From NCBI GenBank assembly GCA_026645575.1, contig JAPKMW010000004.1:186001-250000 (forward strand): a stretch of DNA of 64,000 nucleotides. The letters are read 5' to 3'. Each line of letters begins with the position of its first letter. Position 1 is the stretch's first letter. Positions 17,131 to 25,509 of the stretch are shown piece after piece. The DNA is from Caldilineaceae bacterium. Its GTDB lineage: Bacteria > Chloroflexota > Anaerolineae > Caldilineales > Caldilineaceae. The notes beneath the pieces were generated by a model, which had not been told where the DNA came from, did not search any database, and saw only the letters and a list, made by a program, of their open reading frames with translations. The translations under genes and the position numbers were made by a program.

Positions 17131-18058
17131 TCTTTGTGGCTCGGCAGCAACCGACCCCTTTACCGAAGTTGTCGATCTGCTGTTGGAGCGGTTGAACGTC
17201 AAGACGACGTTGGTGCGCTGCCGGCAATGTGGCTTGGTCTACCAGAACCCGCGCCCGACGCTGGCAGAGATGGGGCAACATTACCCGCCCCAGTATGAAT
17301 CCTACACCGACCAGACCGTGCAGACCAAACGCAACTGGCTGTTGCAAAAGGCGGTGCAGCATGGCACGAACAAGCGCTGTCGCTTTGTCACCAAGCACAA
17401 ACGGGCCGGCAAGTTACTGGACATCGGCTGCGCCATGGGCGGCTTTTTGCTGGGCATGCGCGACCAAGGCGGCTGGACGTTGAGCGGTGTGGAGGTCAAT
17501 GGGGCGGTGGCGGCGGCTGCCAGAGAACGGCATGGCCTCGATGTCTTTGCCGGCACCCTGGAAGAGGCCAATTTTCCCACCGCGTCCTTTGATGCCGTCA
17601 CGCTGTGGGATGTCTTTGAGCATCTGCACGACCCCCACCATGCCTTAACCGAGATTCATCGGATTCTGCGCCCGGATGGAATTGTGGTGATTCGTATTCC
17701 GAATCTAGCCAGTTGGGATGCCAAACTCTTTGGCCCAACCTGGGCCGGGCTAGATTCGCCGCGCCACCTCTATCTCTTGACGCCGGAAACGCTGACGGCC
17801 TATTTAACGAAGGCGGGCTTTACGGTCGTCGAGCATAGTTGCGCCATTGGCAGCTATATGACCTTTGTGCTGAGCATTCGGTTTTGGCTAACGGCGTGCG
17901 GCGTCTCGGCCAAAACTAAGGCGATGCTGATGAAGTTGTTGTATCACCCGGTGGCGCGTCTGCTCAGTGCGCCGCTCTTTTACCTGATTAGTATGACCCG
18001 GCGTGGACCGTTGCTTGTCACGGTTGCCCGCAAAGGCGGTGTGCCAACTGTTGTGTAA
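17111..18058 (+). CDS. SAM-dependent methyltransferase with N-terminal Cys-rich zinc site
   Basis: A 315-residue protein. Residues 1-45 carry two CxxC pairs (CNLCG and CRQCG), the putative zinc-binding domain of the sugar C-methyltransferase-like group. The Rossmann methyltransferase follows, with LLDIGCAMGGFL near 103 (motif I), FDAVTLWDVFEHLHDP near 160 and a C-terminal part with hydrophobic stretches (RLLSAPLFYLI). It probably methylates a sugar or lipid-linked intermediate. The ATG at 17111 is inside the end of the GT2 gene, with GGTGG upstream; the longer frame from 17039 would overlap GT2 by 92 bases. Confidence 0.87.
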   Translation: MESVPCNLCGSAATDPFTEVVDLLLERLNVKTTLVRCRQCGLVYQNPRPTLAEMGQHYPPQYESYTDQTVQTKRNWLLQKAVQHGTNKRCRFVTKHKRAGKLLDIGCAMGGFLLGMRDQGGWTLSGVEVNGAVAAAARERHGLDVFAGTLEEANFPTASFDAVTLWDVFEHLHDPHHALTEIHRILRPDGIVVIRIPNLASWDAKLFGPTWAGLDSPRHLYLLTPETLTAYLTKAGFTVVEHSCAIGSYMTFVLSIRFWLTACGVSAKTKAMLMKLLYHPVARLLSAPLFYLISMTRRGPLLVTVARKGGVPTVV

Positions 18059-18067
18059 GGGTAACGA

Positions 18068-18126
18068 CTAACCCCTCCCCTGACAAGGGAGGGAACCGTT
18101 CCTCCCCTGACCAGGGGGAGGTTAGG
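18068..18126. repeat. Imperfect inverted repeat between the two methyltransferase genes
   Basis: CTAACCCCTCCCCTG near 18068 pairs with CAGGGGGAGGTTAG near 18113, with a second CCTCCCTTGTCAGGGG-type copy inside. It is C-rich on the plus strand. Confidence 0.65.
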
Positions 18127-18229
18127 AGGGGGGTAGCAGGTACGCGTAAAACTCACTCCCCCGCTGGGCCAATCGGAGAGTTACACAATTTGTGCTACAC
18201 CGCCCCTGCAAAGTTGAAGCGAAACAACC

Positions 18230-19006
18230 ATGATCGAAATTCGTCACCGCACCATCCGCCAGGGGCAATCGACCCAAGCGGCCTATGATCACTTATATCA
18301 GGCGCGCGAAATTCTCATGCGCGACTCCTTTTATTTGTGGCTCCTTGAATTGATTGCGCCCCAACCGGGTGAACTGTTGTTAGATGTTGCTTGTGGCCAG
18401 GGTCGTTTGGTGCAACTGGCCGCGCAACAGGGCATCAACGCTACGGGCGTTGATTTTTCCTATGCTGGCATGGTGACCGCCGCCCAACAGACGCCCAGCG
18501 CCAAATGGTTGTTGGCCGATGGCGAAGCGTTGCCCATTGCCGATGGCTCGATTGATTGTCTGCTCAATATCGGTAGCCTGGAACATTACGAACATCCGCT
18601 GCAAGGGGTGCGCGAACTGGCGCGCCTCTTAAAACCAAACGGGCGCGCCTGCATTCTCTTGCCTAATGCCTTTGGGCTCTTCGGCAATATTCAGCAAGTC
18701 TGGCAACGGGGCGAAGTCTTTGATGATGGGCAGCCGTTACAACGGTATGCCACCCGCCGTACCTGGGAAACATTGCTGGCGCGGGGCGGGTTACAGGTTG
18801 AACGGCTGGTGCCCTATAGTGAATTTAATGTACCACGCACACCCCGTGATTGGCTCTGGCTGGCGCGCCGCCCACAGAAAATTGCGCGCGCTTTGCTAAC
18901 AAAGAACGTTCCAATCAACTTAGCCAACCATTTCGTTTTTCTATGCCGGCGTGCACCACAGCGGCCAAGCAATGAACCATATCCGATGTGGGCGCTGTCA
19001 TGGTAA
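18230..19006 (+). CDS. Class I SAM-dependent methyltransferase (type 11)
   Basis: A 258-residue methyltransferase. LLLDVACGQGRLVQLA near 46 is motif I, TGVDFSYAG motif II, LLADGEALPIADGSIDCLLN around motif III/IV, and a long C-terminal substrate part follows. The substrate is not evident. It overlaps the next membrane-protein gene by 7 bases (ATG inside TCATGGTAA), so the pair is translationally coupled and likely acts on the same lipid or glycan. There is no strong ribosome site before the ATG at 18230. Confidence 0.88.
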   Translation: MIEIRHRTIRQGQSTQAAYDHLYQAREILMRDSFYLWLLELIAPQPGELLLDVACGQGRLVQLAAQQGINATGVDFSYAGMVTAAQQTPSAKWLLADGEALPIADGSIDCLLNIGSLEHYEHPLQGVRELARLLKPNGRACILLPNAFGLFGNIQQVWQRGEVFDDGQPLQRYATRRTWETLLARGGLQVERLVPYSEFNVPRTPRDWLWLARRPQKIARALLTKNVPINLANHFVFLCRRAPQRPSNEPYPMWALSW

Positions 19007-19935
19007 AGCGCCTGACCAGCCGCTCCCTGCCGCAACTCCTCCTGGCTGGCGGAACTCTGTTTTTTTCCCTGGCTGTGCTGGCCCTCCTCCTCTATCGCGA
19101 GTGGGATCGACTTTTTGAGATTCAATGGCGGCTTGATCCGCGCCTCTTCGCCGGTGTGTTACTGGCTTATCTAACCGGTCTTGCCATTGCCTCTTGCGTT
19201 TGGGCCGATCTGATGCGGCGCTTTGGCAGCACGTTGCCGGCGCTCACGCATATCGAGTATTTTTGTTTGTCACAGTTGGCCAAGCGGTTGCCGGGCACGG
19301 TTTGGTATATCGCCGGGCGCACCTATTTATATAAGCAAGTTGGCGAGTCGCTGCGCTTGGTCACCTTTGCCAGCAGCGTCGAACTGTTGATTACAGTCCT
19401 ATCCGGCGCTTTAGCCACGCTCCTCTTTACCGGCTATACCCTTAGCGAATGGACGCCGCTGCCGTGGTGGGGGTGGCTACTCTTTATCGTTTGCGCTTTG
19501 TTGTTGCTGCATCCACGTTTGTTACAGTACTGGGTGCGCCGTTTTAAGCTTGGTGAGCCGGCGAGGTTGCACTATCGGCATCTACTGTTATGGGTTTGTC
19601 TCTATATCTGCAATTGGCTCCTTGGCGGTTTTGTTTTGTATTTTACTAGTAATTTGGTGACAACGATTCCCCTATCGCAACTGCCTTATCTTATGGGAAG
19701 TTGGATTTTGGTTGGCACGCTTGGCTTTGTTGTCTTCTTCCTGCCAACCAATCTAGGTTTTTTTGAAGTAGGGTTGAGCTTACTACTGGCAACGATCGTC
19801 CCTTCTACCTTGGCTGTGATTATCGCCATTGTCAATCGGGTTGTTCTATTGATCACCGAGATTGTTGGTATTACGCTTGCCATTTTGTTCATTCGGCTTG
19901 CACAACGGAAACAAGCTATCAATGAATCTTGGTGA
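19000..19935 (+). CDS. Lysylphosphatidylglycerol synthase TM-region/UPF0104 family membrane protein
   Basis: A 311-residue integral membrane protein with about eight hydrophobic segments. The first (FFSLAVLALLL), LAYLTGLAIASCVWADLM, the loop CLSQLAKRLPGTVWYIAGRTYL and the C-terminal LPTNLGFFEVGLSLLL are typical of the flippase-like UPF0104/AglD group, which transports or flips lipid-linked compounds. The PGTVWYIAGR loop is the family's best-kept part. The start is the ATG at 19000, which overlaps the preceding stop; a GTG at 18988 is possible. It is the last gene of the glycan block. Confidence 0.82.
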   Translation: MVKRLTSRSLPQLLLAGGTLFFSLAVLALLLYREWDRLFEIQWRLDPRLFAGVLLAYLTGLAIASCVWADLMRRFGSTLPALTHIEYFCLSQLAKRLPGTVWYIAGRTYLYKQVGESLRLVTFASSVELLITVLSGALATLLFTGYTLSEWTPLPWWGWLLFIVCALLLLHPRLLQYWVRRFKLGEPARLHYRHLLLWVCLYICNWLLGGFVLYFTSNLVTTIPLSQLPYLMGSWILVGTLGFVVFFLPTNLGFFEVGLSLLLATIVPSTLAVIIAIVNRVVLLITEIVGITLAILFIRLAQRKQAINESW

Positions 19936-20291
19936 ATTTTCATGAATTTTTCGTGCTGCTTCCGTTTATTATTCGATGAGCGCGGCAAGCTGTGCGCCCT
20001 TTGGTCAATGGGTTTGGTTGCTGTCGATGAAGCAAGTTTATCGGCGTTTCTGTTTCAGATCGATGTTGTCACCTTGCTCTACCAGTGGTAATACCCCGTT
20101 CGGGTTAGTCATTTTTGGGTATTTTGGGGGTCGAAGAATACGCCATAAAAGGTATTGAAACGAAAGGGAAAAGGGCATACAATAAGCTCCGACAATGTTT
20201 TGCCGTACCACGTTGTTGTACTAAAGTTGTCATCATGTCCGATCAAAAATTGACATTCAATGGTAAGCGATTGAATAAAGGAGAGTTTAAA
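19936..20291. other. Intergenic gap, 356 bp
   Basis: Contains no convincing gene. It holds the promoter at 20155-20183 and an AT-rich leader of about 100 bases before the repeat-protein start. The track of open frame upstream of 20292 lacks coding character. Confidence 0.6.
20155..20183 (+). promoter_or_regulatory. Sigma70-type promoter of the secreted repeat protein
   Basis: TTGAAA at 20155-20160, a 17-base spacer and TACAAT at 20178-20183. The expected transcript start is about 20190, leaving a leader of roughly 100 bases, followed by AAAGGAGAG before the ATG: a strong expression signal. Confidence 0.75.
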
Positions 20292-21662
20292 ATGAATAAG
20301 GCAGCACTACGTTTGTTGCTGGTCTTTTCGCTCATGGCCGCCTTGATTGGCGCCTCGAGCGGGGCCGCTATGGCCCAAGGTGCGTTCCCGGCTTACACCT
20401 CTGGTGTGCAGGTGGCGAACTTGGAAGCGACCGAAGCCAATATCACCTTGAGTGCGTTCAATCAGGACGGCACAAAGAATGGGAATGACCTGACCGACAA
20501 GATTCCAGCCAATGGGTCCAAGACCTACTTCCCCATTAGCAATGTGTCGGCCGGCTTCAATGGTTCACTGGTCTTCTCCTCGGACAAGAAGATTGCGGCT
20601 ATCTCCAACATTCTGGCGATTGCCGACGGCGTGACTGGTAAGGCCGCCGCTTCCTATGTCGGTCGCGACACCGGCGCCACCACCATCCGCCTGCCGCTGT
20701 TGAACAAGGGCAACTCCGGTTTCAACACCTGGTTTAGCGTGCAGAACGCTGGTACGGCCGATGCCAATGTCTCGATTGACTATAGCGACAACGGCATTGG
20801 CGCCGACGTGACGGCGACCATCAAGCCGGGCGCGGCCAAGGTCTTCTATCAGGCCCAGGAAACCCACACAGCGGCTACCTTCGCCGGTACAGTGACCAGC
20901 ACCAACAATCAACCGTTGGTGGCGGCTGTGATCCAGGAAAGCACGGCTGTTATGTTTGCCTACACCGGCTTCACGGGCGCTGGCTCAACGGCCCCGGTCT
21001 TCCCATTGATCAACGCGAATAATGCGAACTATATCACAGGTTTGCAAATTCAGAATGCCGGCACAGCTGAAACCTCAGTCACAGTTTCTTATTCACCATC
21101 AGTGGCTGGTACTGCTTGTACGGAAACACAGAGCATTGCCCCGGGCGCATCCAAGACCTTTGCCTTGGCCGCCTTTGCCAACTCCAGCCTGGGTGCAGCG
21201 GAAAATTGCGCCAATGGCGCCCGCTTTGTCGGTTCGGCCAAAGTGACGGCGAACTCGGCCAACCAACCGCTGGTTGGTATCGGCAACCAACTGCTGCCGG
21301 GCCGCAACGGGGAAGCCTATGGTTCGTTCAGCGCTGACGAAGCGACGGCCAAGGTTGTCATGCCCTTAATTATGGATCGCAACGGTGGCTTCTTCACCGG
21401 CTTCAGCATCCAAAACGTGGGTGATGCGGCCACCAGCGTGAGCTGCACCTTCACCAACTCCAGCGTGACGATTCCGGCCACCACCCTGCAACCAGGTGCA
21501 GCGTTGGCAGATCTGCAATCCAACAAGCTCGGCGACCGCTATGTTGGCGCCGGCACTTGTACGGCCACCGCTGGTGGCAAGATTGTGGCGGTTGTCAATC
21601 AGCTTGGCGCCAGCGCCACCGCTGACCAACTCCTGGTCTACGAAGGCATTGCCACCCAGTAA
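20292..21662 (+). CDS. Secreted surface protein made of four related beta domains
   Basis: A 456-residue exported protein. The signal peptide has a clear n-region and core (MNKAALRLLLVFSLMAALIG) and likely cleavage after AMA near residue 28. The rest is four related units of about 100 residues, each with a (F/T)xxGxxIQNxGxxxxxVxxxYxx stretch, a P-G-A-(S/A)-x-x turn and an (F/Y)xGxxxxTxxxxPLVxxxxQ ending; they begin near 35, 140, 240 and 365. The units recall CARDB/Ig-like adhesive domains. The strong promoter, AAAGGAGAG ribosome site and downstream terminator suggest an abundant envelope or S-layer-like product. No enzyme motif is seen. Confidence 0.8.
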   Translation: MNKAALRLLLVFSLMAALIGASSGAAMAQGAFPAYTSGVQVANLEATEANITLSAFNQDGTKNGNDLTDKIPANGSKTYFPISNVSAGFNGSLVFSSDKKIAAISNILAIADGVTGKAAASYVGRDTGATTIRLPLLNKGNSGFNTWFSVQNAGTADANVSIDYSDNGIGADVTATIKPGAAKVFYQAQETHTAATFAGTVTSTNNQPLVAAVIQESTAVMFAYTGFTGAGSTAPVFPLINANNANYITGLQIQNAGTAETSVTVSYSPSVAGTACTETQSIAPGASKTFALAAFANSSLGAAENCANGARFVGSAKVTANSANQPLVGIGNQLLPGRNGEAYGSFSADEATAKVVMPLIMDRNGGFFTGFSIQNVGDAATSVSCTFTNSSVTIPATTLQPGAALADLQSNKLGDRYVGAGTCTATAGGKIVAVVNQLGASATADQLLVYEGIATQ

Positions 21663-21689
21663 GGCAAGCACGTTCATAGTGTGACGAGA

Positions 21690-21735
21690 CCCAGGACATA
21701 ACCCACATTATATCACTAAACGGTTATGCCCTGGG
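21690..21735. repeat. Palindrome after the secreted repeat protein gene
   Basis: Arms CCCAGGACATAACC (21690-21703) and GGTTATGCCCTGGG (21722-21735), one mismatch, 18-base loop. It lies 28 bases after the stop and 35 before a clear terminator. Confidence 0.8.
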
Positions 21736-21770
21736 CGGTTCATCAATATCAACGTATAAAAAGATGAGAG

Positions 21771-21805
21771 GGTGACATCGGGCAGGCCCGGTGTCACCTT
21801 TTTTA
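21771..21805 (+). terminator. Rho-independent terminator of the repeat-protein gene
   Basis: GGTGACATCGGGC pairs with GCCCGGTGTCACC (one bulge) around a two-base loop, immediately followed by TTTTTTAT. This is the clearest intrinsic terminator in the window, ending transcription before the lipoprotein gene. Confidence 0.88.
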
Positions 21806-21844
21806 TAACGCTTTGAATCATCAATACCGTTTGGGATAACGATT

Positions 21845-22483
21845 ATGAAGAAACCCATTTTGCAACAATTACCACGTTACGTACTCCTTATTCTCTGCCT
21901 TTGTCTGGTATTGGTCGCTTGTTCGGATGAGGAACCAACACCGGAGCCGACGGTCGCCGCACCTGCGCCGACGGCAACCACGGCGCCTGCCGCCACCCCG
22001 ACGCCTGCCCAACCGGAGTCGCCCCTAAATGCTGATTCGCCCTTACCAACGCCAACCGACGCCATTGAGGCGGCAGCGGCTGCCATTCCTGTTGGTGAGC
22101 CGATCAATCCACAAACGTCAGCAAGCGCTGGCGCGGTGACAGGCAGAATCTTCATCAACAATGAAAAAGGCTTTCGTGCGGTCTCTGGTCTCCTTGTTGG
22201 TTTGGCGGAGGTGATTAAAGGTGATGATGGGGTAGAAAAAGCCGCCGGCTACGATCCCTCTACCGCCCCACGCGGTGAGCTACGGACAGATGGCGCCTTT
22301 GTGATTGACAATGTCCCGCCTGGTCGCTACGGCGTGATCCTAGATGCAGTGACAACATCCATCTTGCTCAAAGAAATGGAAAATCCTGATAATAGTTTGG
22401 TTATCACCGTAGAAGCCGACAAAGTGACGGATTTGGGCAATATGGTTTACCCCTCCATCCCCTTACCCGGGGTTGATAATTAG
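21845..22483 (+). CDS. Lipoprotein with Pro/Thr-rich linker and prealbumin-like/carboxypeptidase-regulatory domain
   Basis: A 212-residue protein. The lipoprotein signal LCLVLVAC places the lipidated Cys at residue 26, followed by a Pro/Thr/Ala/Glu-rich tether to about residue 85. The rest (GAVTGRIFINNEKGFRAV, then TDGAFVIDNVPPGRYGVIL) has the carboxypeptidase-regulatory/SpaA-like beta-sandwich pattern. It would be anchored on the outer face of the membrane. It follows the secreted repeat protein but is separated from it by a terminator, so it probably has its own promoter. The function is not known. Confidence 0.82.
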   Translation: MKKPILQQLPRYVLLILCLCLVLVACSDEEPTPEPTVAAPAPTATTAPAATPTPAQPESPLNADSPLPTPTDAIEAAAAAIPVGEPINPQTSASAGAVTGRIFINNEKGFRAVSGLLVGLAEVIKGDDGVEKAAGYDPSTAPRGELRTDGAFVIDNVPPGRYGVILDAVTTSILLKEMENPDNSLVITVEADKVTDLGNMVYPSIPLPGVDN

Positions 22484-22554
22484 CGCCCCGGAAGACCGGA
22501 AAATCTCCACGAACAGTGGACAACCGGTAGCTTACACAAATTAGCGCGTTTGAG

Positions 22555-22653
22555 CAAACCTTCTAGAAAGCCCTCTGGCTCTCAGGAAGGTTTGTCTGTT
22601 TGTAACGACTAAGCTCATAGCCGGTCAGTGACCGGCTATGAGCTTAGTCGTTA
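22555..22653. repeat. Two hairpins, one a perfect 23 bp palindrome
   Basis: The first hairpin pairs CAAACCTTC near 22555 with GAAGGTTTG near 22586. The second has perfect 23 bp arms at 22603-22625 (TAACGACTAAGCTCATAGCC...) and 22631-22653 with a 5-base loop CAGTG; its centre GCCGGTCAGTGACCGGC belongs to the GTCCGTGAC-like family. They lie between the lipoprotein and response-regulator genes. Confidence 0.9.
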
Positions 22654-22739
22654 TGTCTGTTTTGTGATCCTGCTCAAGTAATTTGCCAATTCGTTATTTC
22701 CTCTGCTAAAGTACACTTATCGTCGTTATTATAGCAGGA

Positions 22740-23468
22740 ATGATTGCGGAAACTATGTCCAACCAACCCAAAATTACCATTCTCGTCGTCGATGACGAGA
22801 CGCGCATGGTGCGTTTTGTCAAGATGAATCTTGATCTGGAAGGCTACATCACCCTGGAAGCCAACAATGGGTTACAGGCGTTGGAAAAGGTGCGCGATCA
22901 CAACCCCGATCTAGTGCTGCTGGATGTGGAGATGCCGGGGATGGATGGCTTTGAGACGCTGAAGCGCGTTCGCGAGATCAGCGATGCCGCCGTCATCATG
23001 CTCACTGTACGCTCCGATGAAGATGATCGCATCAAAGGGCTGGATCTGGGCGCCGATGATTATGTCACCAAACCCTTTAGCCCCCGCGAGTTATCCAGCC
23101 GCATTCGCGCTGTCCTCCGTCGGATTGAACCGGCTAGCCGCCCCGACAAGCAACTGCTCAAGATCGACGACCGCTTGCAGATCGACCTGCAACGCCGCGA
23201 TGTCATTGTTGAAGGCGAGCGGCTCAGTCTGCGCCCGACCGAATATCGGTTACTCTACCATCTGGTGCAAAACGCCGGCTGGGTGGTGCCTCATGAAACA
23301 CTGCTCACCAAGGTCTGGGGCCACGAATATATTAATGACAACCACCTGTTGCGCCTCTACATCACCTACCTACGCAAAAAGATCGAGGTCGATGCCGCCG
23401 ATCCCCGCTACATCTTCACCGAGCGCGGCCTCGGTTATCGCTTTGTCGATTTCAAAGCTGATGAGTAG
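22740..23468 (+). CDS. OmpR/PhoB-family response regulator
   Basis: A 242-residue two-component regulator. The receiver domain has the acidic pair in VVDDET (Asp near residues 18-19), the phospho-acceptor in [13 protein letters not shown] near 60, the Thr in [10 protein letters not shown] and Lys in [10 protein letters not shown]. The C-terminal winged helix runs from about 140 to 235 ([46 protein letters not shown]). No sensor kinase adjoins it, so it is an orphan here. A start at 22755 (MSNQPK) has a better-spaced GGAA and may be the real one. TTGCCA at 22683 with TAAAGT at 22707 is a weak promoter candidate. Confidence 0.93.
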   Translation: MIAETMSNQPKITILVVDDETRMVRFVKMNLDLEGYITLEANNGLQALEKVRDHNPDLVLLDVEMPGMDGFETLKRVREISDAAVIMLTVRSDEDDRIKGLDLGADDYVTKPFSPRELSSRIRAVLRRIEPASRPDKQLLKIDDRLQIDLQRRDVIVEGERLSLRPTEYRLLYHLVQNAGWVVPHETLLTKVWGHEYINDNHLLRLYITYLRKKIEVDAADPRYIFTERGLGYRFVDFKADE

Positions 23469-23495
23469 GCGATAGTCTTCAGAAACTCGCAAACG

Positions 23496-24527
23496 ATGAT
23501 AGAGCCAACAATGAGTACAGTGCGTGACGATTTTGATTCACCGTGGAAAGAAATTCTCGACCCGTATTACCCGGAGTGCCTGGCCTTCTTTTTCCCGGCC
23601 ATCTATGCCGATATTGACTGGTCCAAAGGCTATGAGTTTCTGGACAAGGAGTTGCAGGAGATGGCGCCCGATGGCGTTGAAGGGCGTCGATATGTGGACA
23701 AACTGGTGCGGGTCTACCGCATGAATGGGGAGCAGAAGTGGGTCTATTCTCATCTCGAAGTGCAAGGTCAGCCGGAGAACAGCTTCACCCGACGCATGTA
23801 CATTTACCGTTATCGCTGTGGGGATCGCTATGGGGTGAATGTTTCCAGTGTCGCCATCCTGTGTGACACCGACCTCAACTGGCGCCCCAACCAGTACCAA
23901 GAGGAGTTGTGGGGCAGCGAAGTGACCTTCAAGTTTCCGATTGTCAAGCTGGTCGATTATGTAGACCGGTGGGATGAACTGGAAGCGAACGATAACCCCT
24001 TTGCCACCGTCGTGATGGCCCATTTAAAAACGTTGGAAACCAAAAACGACGAAAAAGCGCGCAAACAGTGGAAGTTCTGGCTGACCCGGCGTCTTTATGA
24101 ACGTGGGTACAGCCGGCAGGACATTATCAACCTCTACCGCTTTATTGATTGGATGATGCAGTTGCCCAAAGACTTGAATCGGGAATACAAGCAAGAGGTA
24201 CTGTTGTACGAGGAGGCAAAACGAATGCATTACATTACTAGCATTGAACAACTGGCGCTTGAAGAAGGTTTTGAACAAGGTCTGGAACAAGGTCTGGAAC
24301 AAGGTCTGGAACAAGGTCGCAAAGAAGCCTTAGAGATCGCGCAACGGCAGTTGGTGCGCGTGTTACAACATCGTTTTGGGCCAGTCGGGCCGCAATTGCT
24401 TGAATCGTTGCAACCTTTTTCGCTGAACCAACTCGAAACTCTCACCGATGCCGCCCTAACAGTCTCTTCGTTGGAGGCGTTTACAGCCAACGTAGCGCAG
24501 CTATCGACCCCATTGGCGCATCAATAG
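23496..24527 (+). CDS. Rpn/PD-(D/E)XK-type protein with DUF4351-like C-terminus
   Basis: A 343-residue protein of the large transposase-like/Rpn group found in many copies in cyanobacteria and Chloroflexota. The N-terminal part has the nuclease-like pattern FFFPAIYADIDW, DKLVRVYRMNGEQKWVYSHLEVQGQ (described in part; the HLEVQ carries the E-x-Q variant of ExK) and RYRCGDRYG. A charged middle follows, then a run of EQGLEQG repeats near 255-270 encoded by 12 bp DNA repeats, and a C-terminal DUF4351-like helix pair (LVRVLQHRFGPVGPQLLESL). Known Rpn proteins are DNA nucleases. The start could be 23496 or the Met at 23511. It stands alone between the regulator and a TetR gene. Confidence 0.78.
   Translation: MIEPTMSTVRDDFDSPWKEILDPYYPECLAFFFPAIYADIDWSKGYEFLDKELQEMAPDGVEGRRYVDKLVRVYRMNGEQKWVYSHLEVQGQPENSFTRRMYIYRYRCGDRYGVNVSSVAILCDTDLNWRPNQYQEELWGSEVTFKFPIVKLVDYVDRWDELEANDNPFATVVMAHLKTLETKNDEKARKQWKFWLTRRLYERGYSRQDIINLYRFIDWMMQLPKDLNREYKQEVLLYEEAKRMHYITSIEQLALEEGFEQGLEQGLEQGLEQGRKEALEIAQRQLVRVLQHRFGPVGPQLLESLQPFSLNQLETLTDAALTVSSLEAFTANVAQLSTPLAHQ
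24275..24320 (+). repeat. 12 bp tandem repeat within the Rpn-like gene
   Basis: GAACAAGGTCTG is repeated three times in a row with a partial fourth copy, coding for the EQGL repeat. Copy number could vary by slippage without breaking the frame, since 12 is a multiple of three. Confidence 0.85.
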
Positions 24528-24539
24528 ACCACCGCATAG

Positions 24540-24575
24540 AGAGTGACAGATCAGCATCCGCTAATCTGTCACTCT
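24540..24575. terminator. Hairpin after the Rpn-like gene
   Basis: Perfect 12 bp arms AGAGTGACAGAT (24540-24551) and ATCTGTCACTCT (24564-24575), 13 bases after the stop. No T-tract follows, so it may be a terminator only in a loose sense. Confidence 0.6.
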
Positions 24576-24722
24576 CTACCTCTGTTCAAACGCATTCCAT
24601 TAGCTGAACTATCCGTATAGACCGCCTGCCACACCACCACGGCAGTGGCGTAGAGTTTGCTCTTGCGTTACATCTTTTCATAGTGATGGGCTTTGCGACA
24701 AGAAGCGAGGCAAAATTTAGAC

Positions 24723-24751
24723 TTGACAGTCTAGACCTATTGGTCTATACT
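24723..24751 (+). promoter_or_regulatory. TetR-gene promoter with overlapping operator
   Basis: TTGACA (24723-24728), 17-base spacer and TATACT (24746-24751) form a near-consensus promoter. The spacer contains the inverted repeat TAGACC-TATT-GGTCTA (24732-24747), which overlaps the -10 box. A regulator bound there would block RNA polymerase, so the TetR protein encoded 40 bases downstream is the natural candidate for autorepression. Confidence 0.85.
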
Positions 24752-24790
24752 TGCGTTATCATAATCGAAGATCCGGTTAGGAGCAGAAAA

Positions 24791-25411
24791 ATGAGTTTTC
24801 AGCGTTCATTTGAACACAGCCAAGCGTTGTTTGATGCAGCAATTGCCGAATTTGTCGGCCAGGGATACGAAGGAGCCTCCATCAATACGATCCTGACTGC
24901 CGCTGGGATGAGTAAGGGGCAGTTCTACCATCATTTCAAAAGCAAAGAGGGACTTTATTTTGCCATTATCGAGGTGTTGATGGCCCGCAAACGGGATTTT
25001 ATGGCATCGGTGATGCAGCCAAGCGATTTTCAACAAGATCTGTTCACCATTCTACAGAGCCAGATCCGGCATGGGTTGGCCTTTGCCCGGAGCTACCCTG
25101 CCATCAACCAGTTCGGGGAAAGTTTTATGCGCGAGCGCGGCAAGCCGATCTATGCAAAAACGCTGGCGAAATTCAACTTTCAGGGTGACAACGGCATGGG
25201 CGCTTTGATCGAACGCGCCCATGCAAAAGGGGAGTTGCGCACTGATCTGCCGCTGCCCTTTATCAAAGCGATCTTCACCTTTCTCTTTACCCATGCGATT
25301 GAAGCCGCCGATCTCCAAACACCGGAGACAATTGAGGAACGGCTGAACCATCTCATCGCCGTGATGAGGTCGGGACTGGAAAAAAACCGTGACTACCAAG
25401 CCCGCTCGTAG
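24791..25411 (+). CDS. TetR/AcrR-family transcriptional repressor
   Basis: A 206-residue regulator. The helix-turn-helix spans residues 10-55 (FDAAIAEFVGQGYEGASI, TILTAAGMSKGQFYHHFKSKEGLY), and the C-terminal alpha domain would bind a ligand. The ATG at 24791 is preferred to the open frame from 24683 because GGAG lies upstream and a promoter with operator lies between. The last codons and TAG are inside a palindrome. The alpha/beta hydrolase gene starts 98 bases downstream on the same strand and is the likely target. Confidence 0.92.
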   Translation: MSFQRSFEHSQALFDAAIAEFVGQGYEGASINTILTAAGMSKGQFYHHFKSKEGLYFAIIEVLMARKRDFMASVMQPSDFQQDLFTILQSQIRHGLAFARSYPAINQFGESFMRERGKPIYAKTLAKFNFQGDNGMGALIERAHAKGELRTDLPLPFIKAIFTFLFTHAIEAADLQTPETIEERLNHLIAVMRSGLEKNRDYQARS

Positions 25412-25460
25412 CCGGTCCGTAACCGGCGGGTGGGTCGCCGGTCACGGACCGGCTACGAGC
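25404..25460. repeat. Inverted repeat over the TetR stop codon, GTCCGTGAC family
   Basis: Perfect 17 bp arms GCTCGTAGCCGGTCCGT (25404-25420) and ACGGACCGGCTACGAGC (25444-25460), with more pairing inside. The TetR gene's stop (25409-25411) lies within the left arm. Confidence 0.9.
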
Positions 25461-25509
25461 ATAAAAGATTAACGTAATCTGAAGCAGGCATCATCAGGAG
25501 AAACGAGTT

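Noticed and set aside
20115..20291. Upstream extension of the secreted repeat protein
   Set aside because: The extension contains the promoter and ribosome site; the signal peptide begins at 20292.
24275..24320. Repeats resembling a CRISPR array
   Set aside because: The repeats are 12 bp, without spacers, and encode part of a protein. No CRISPR array or cas gene is in the window.
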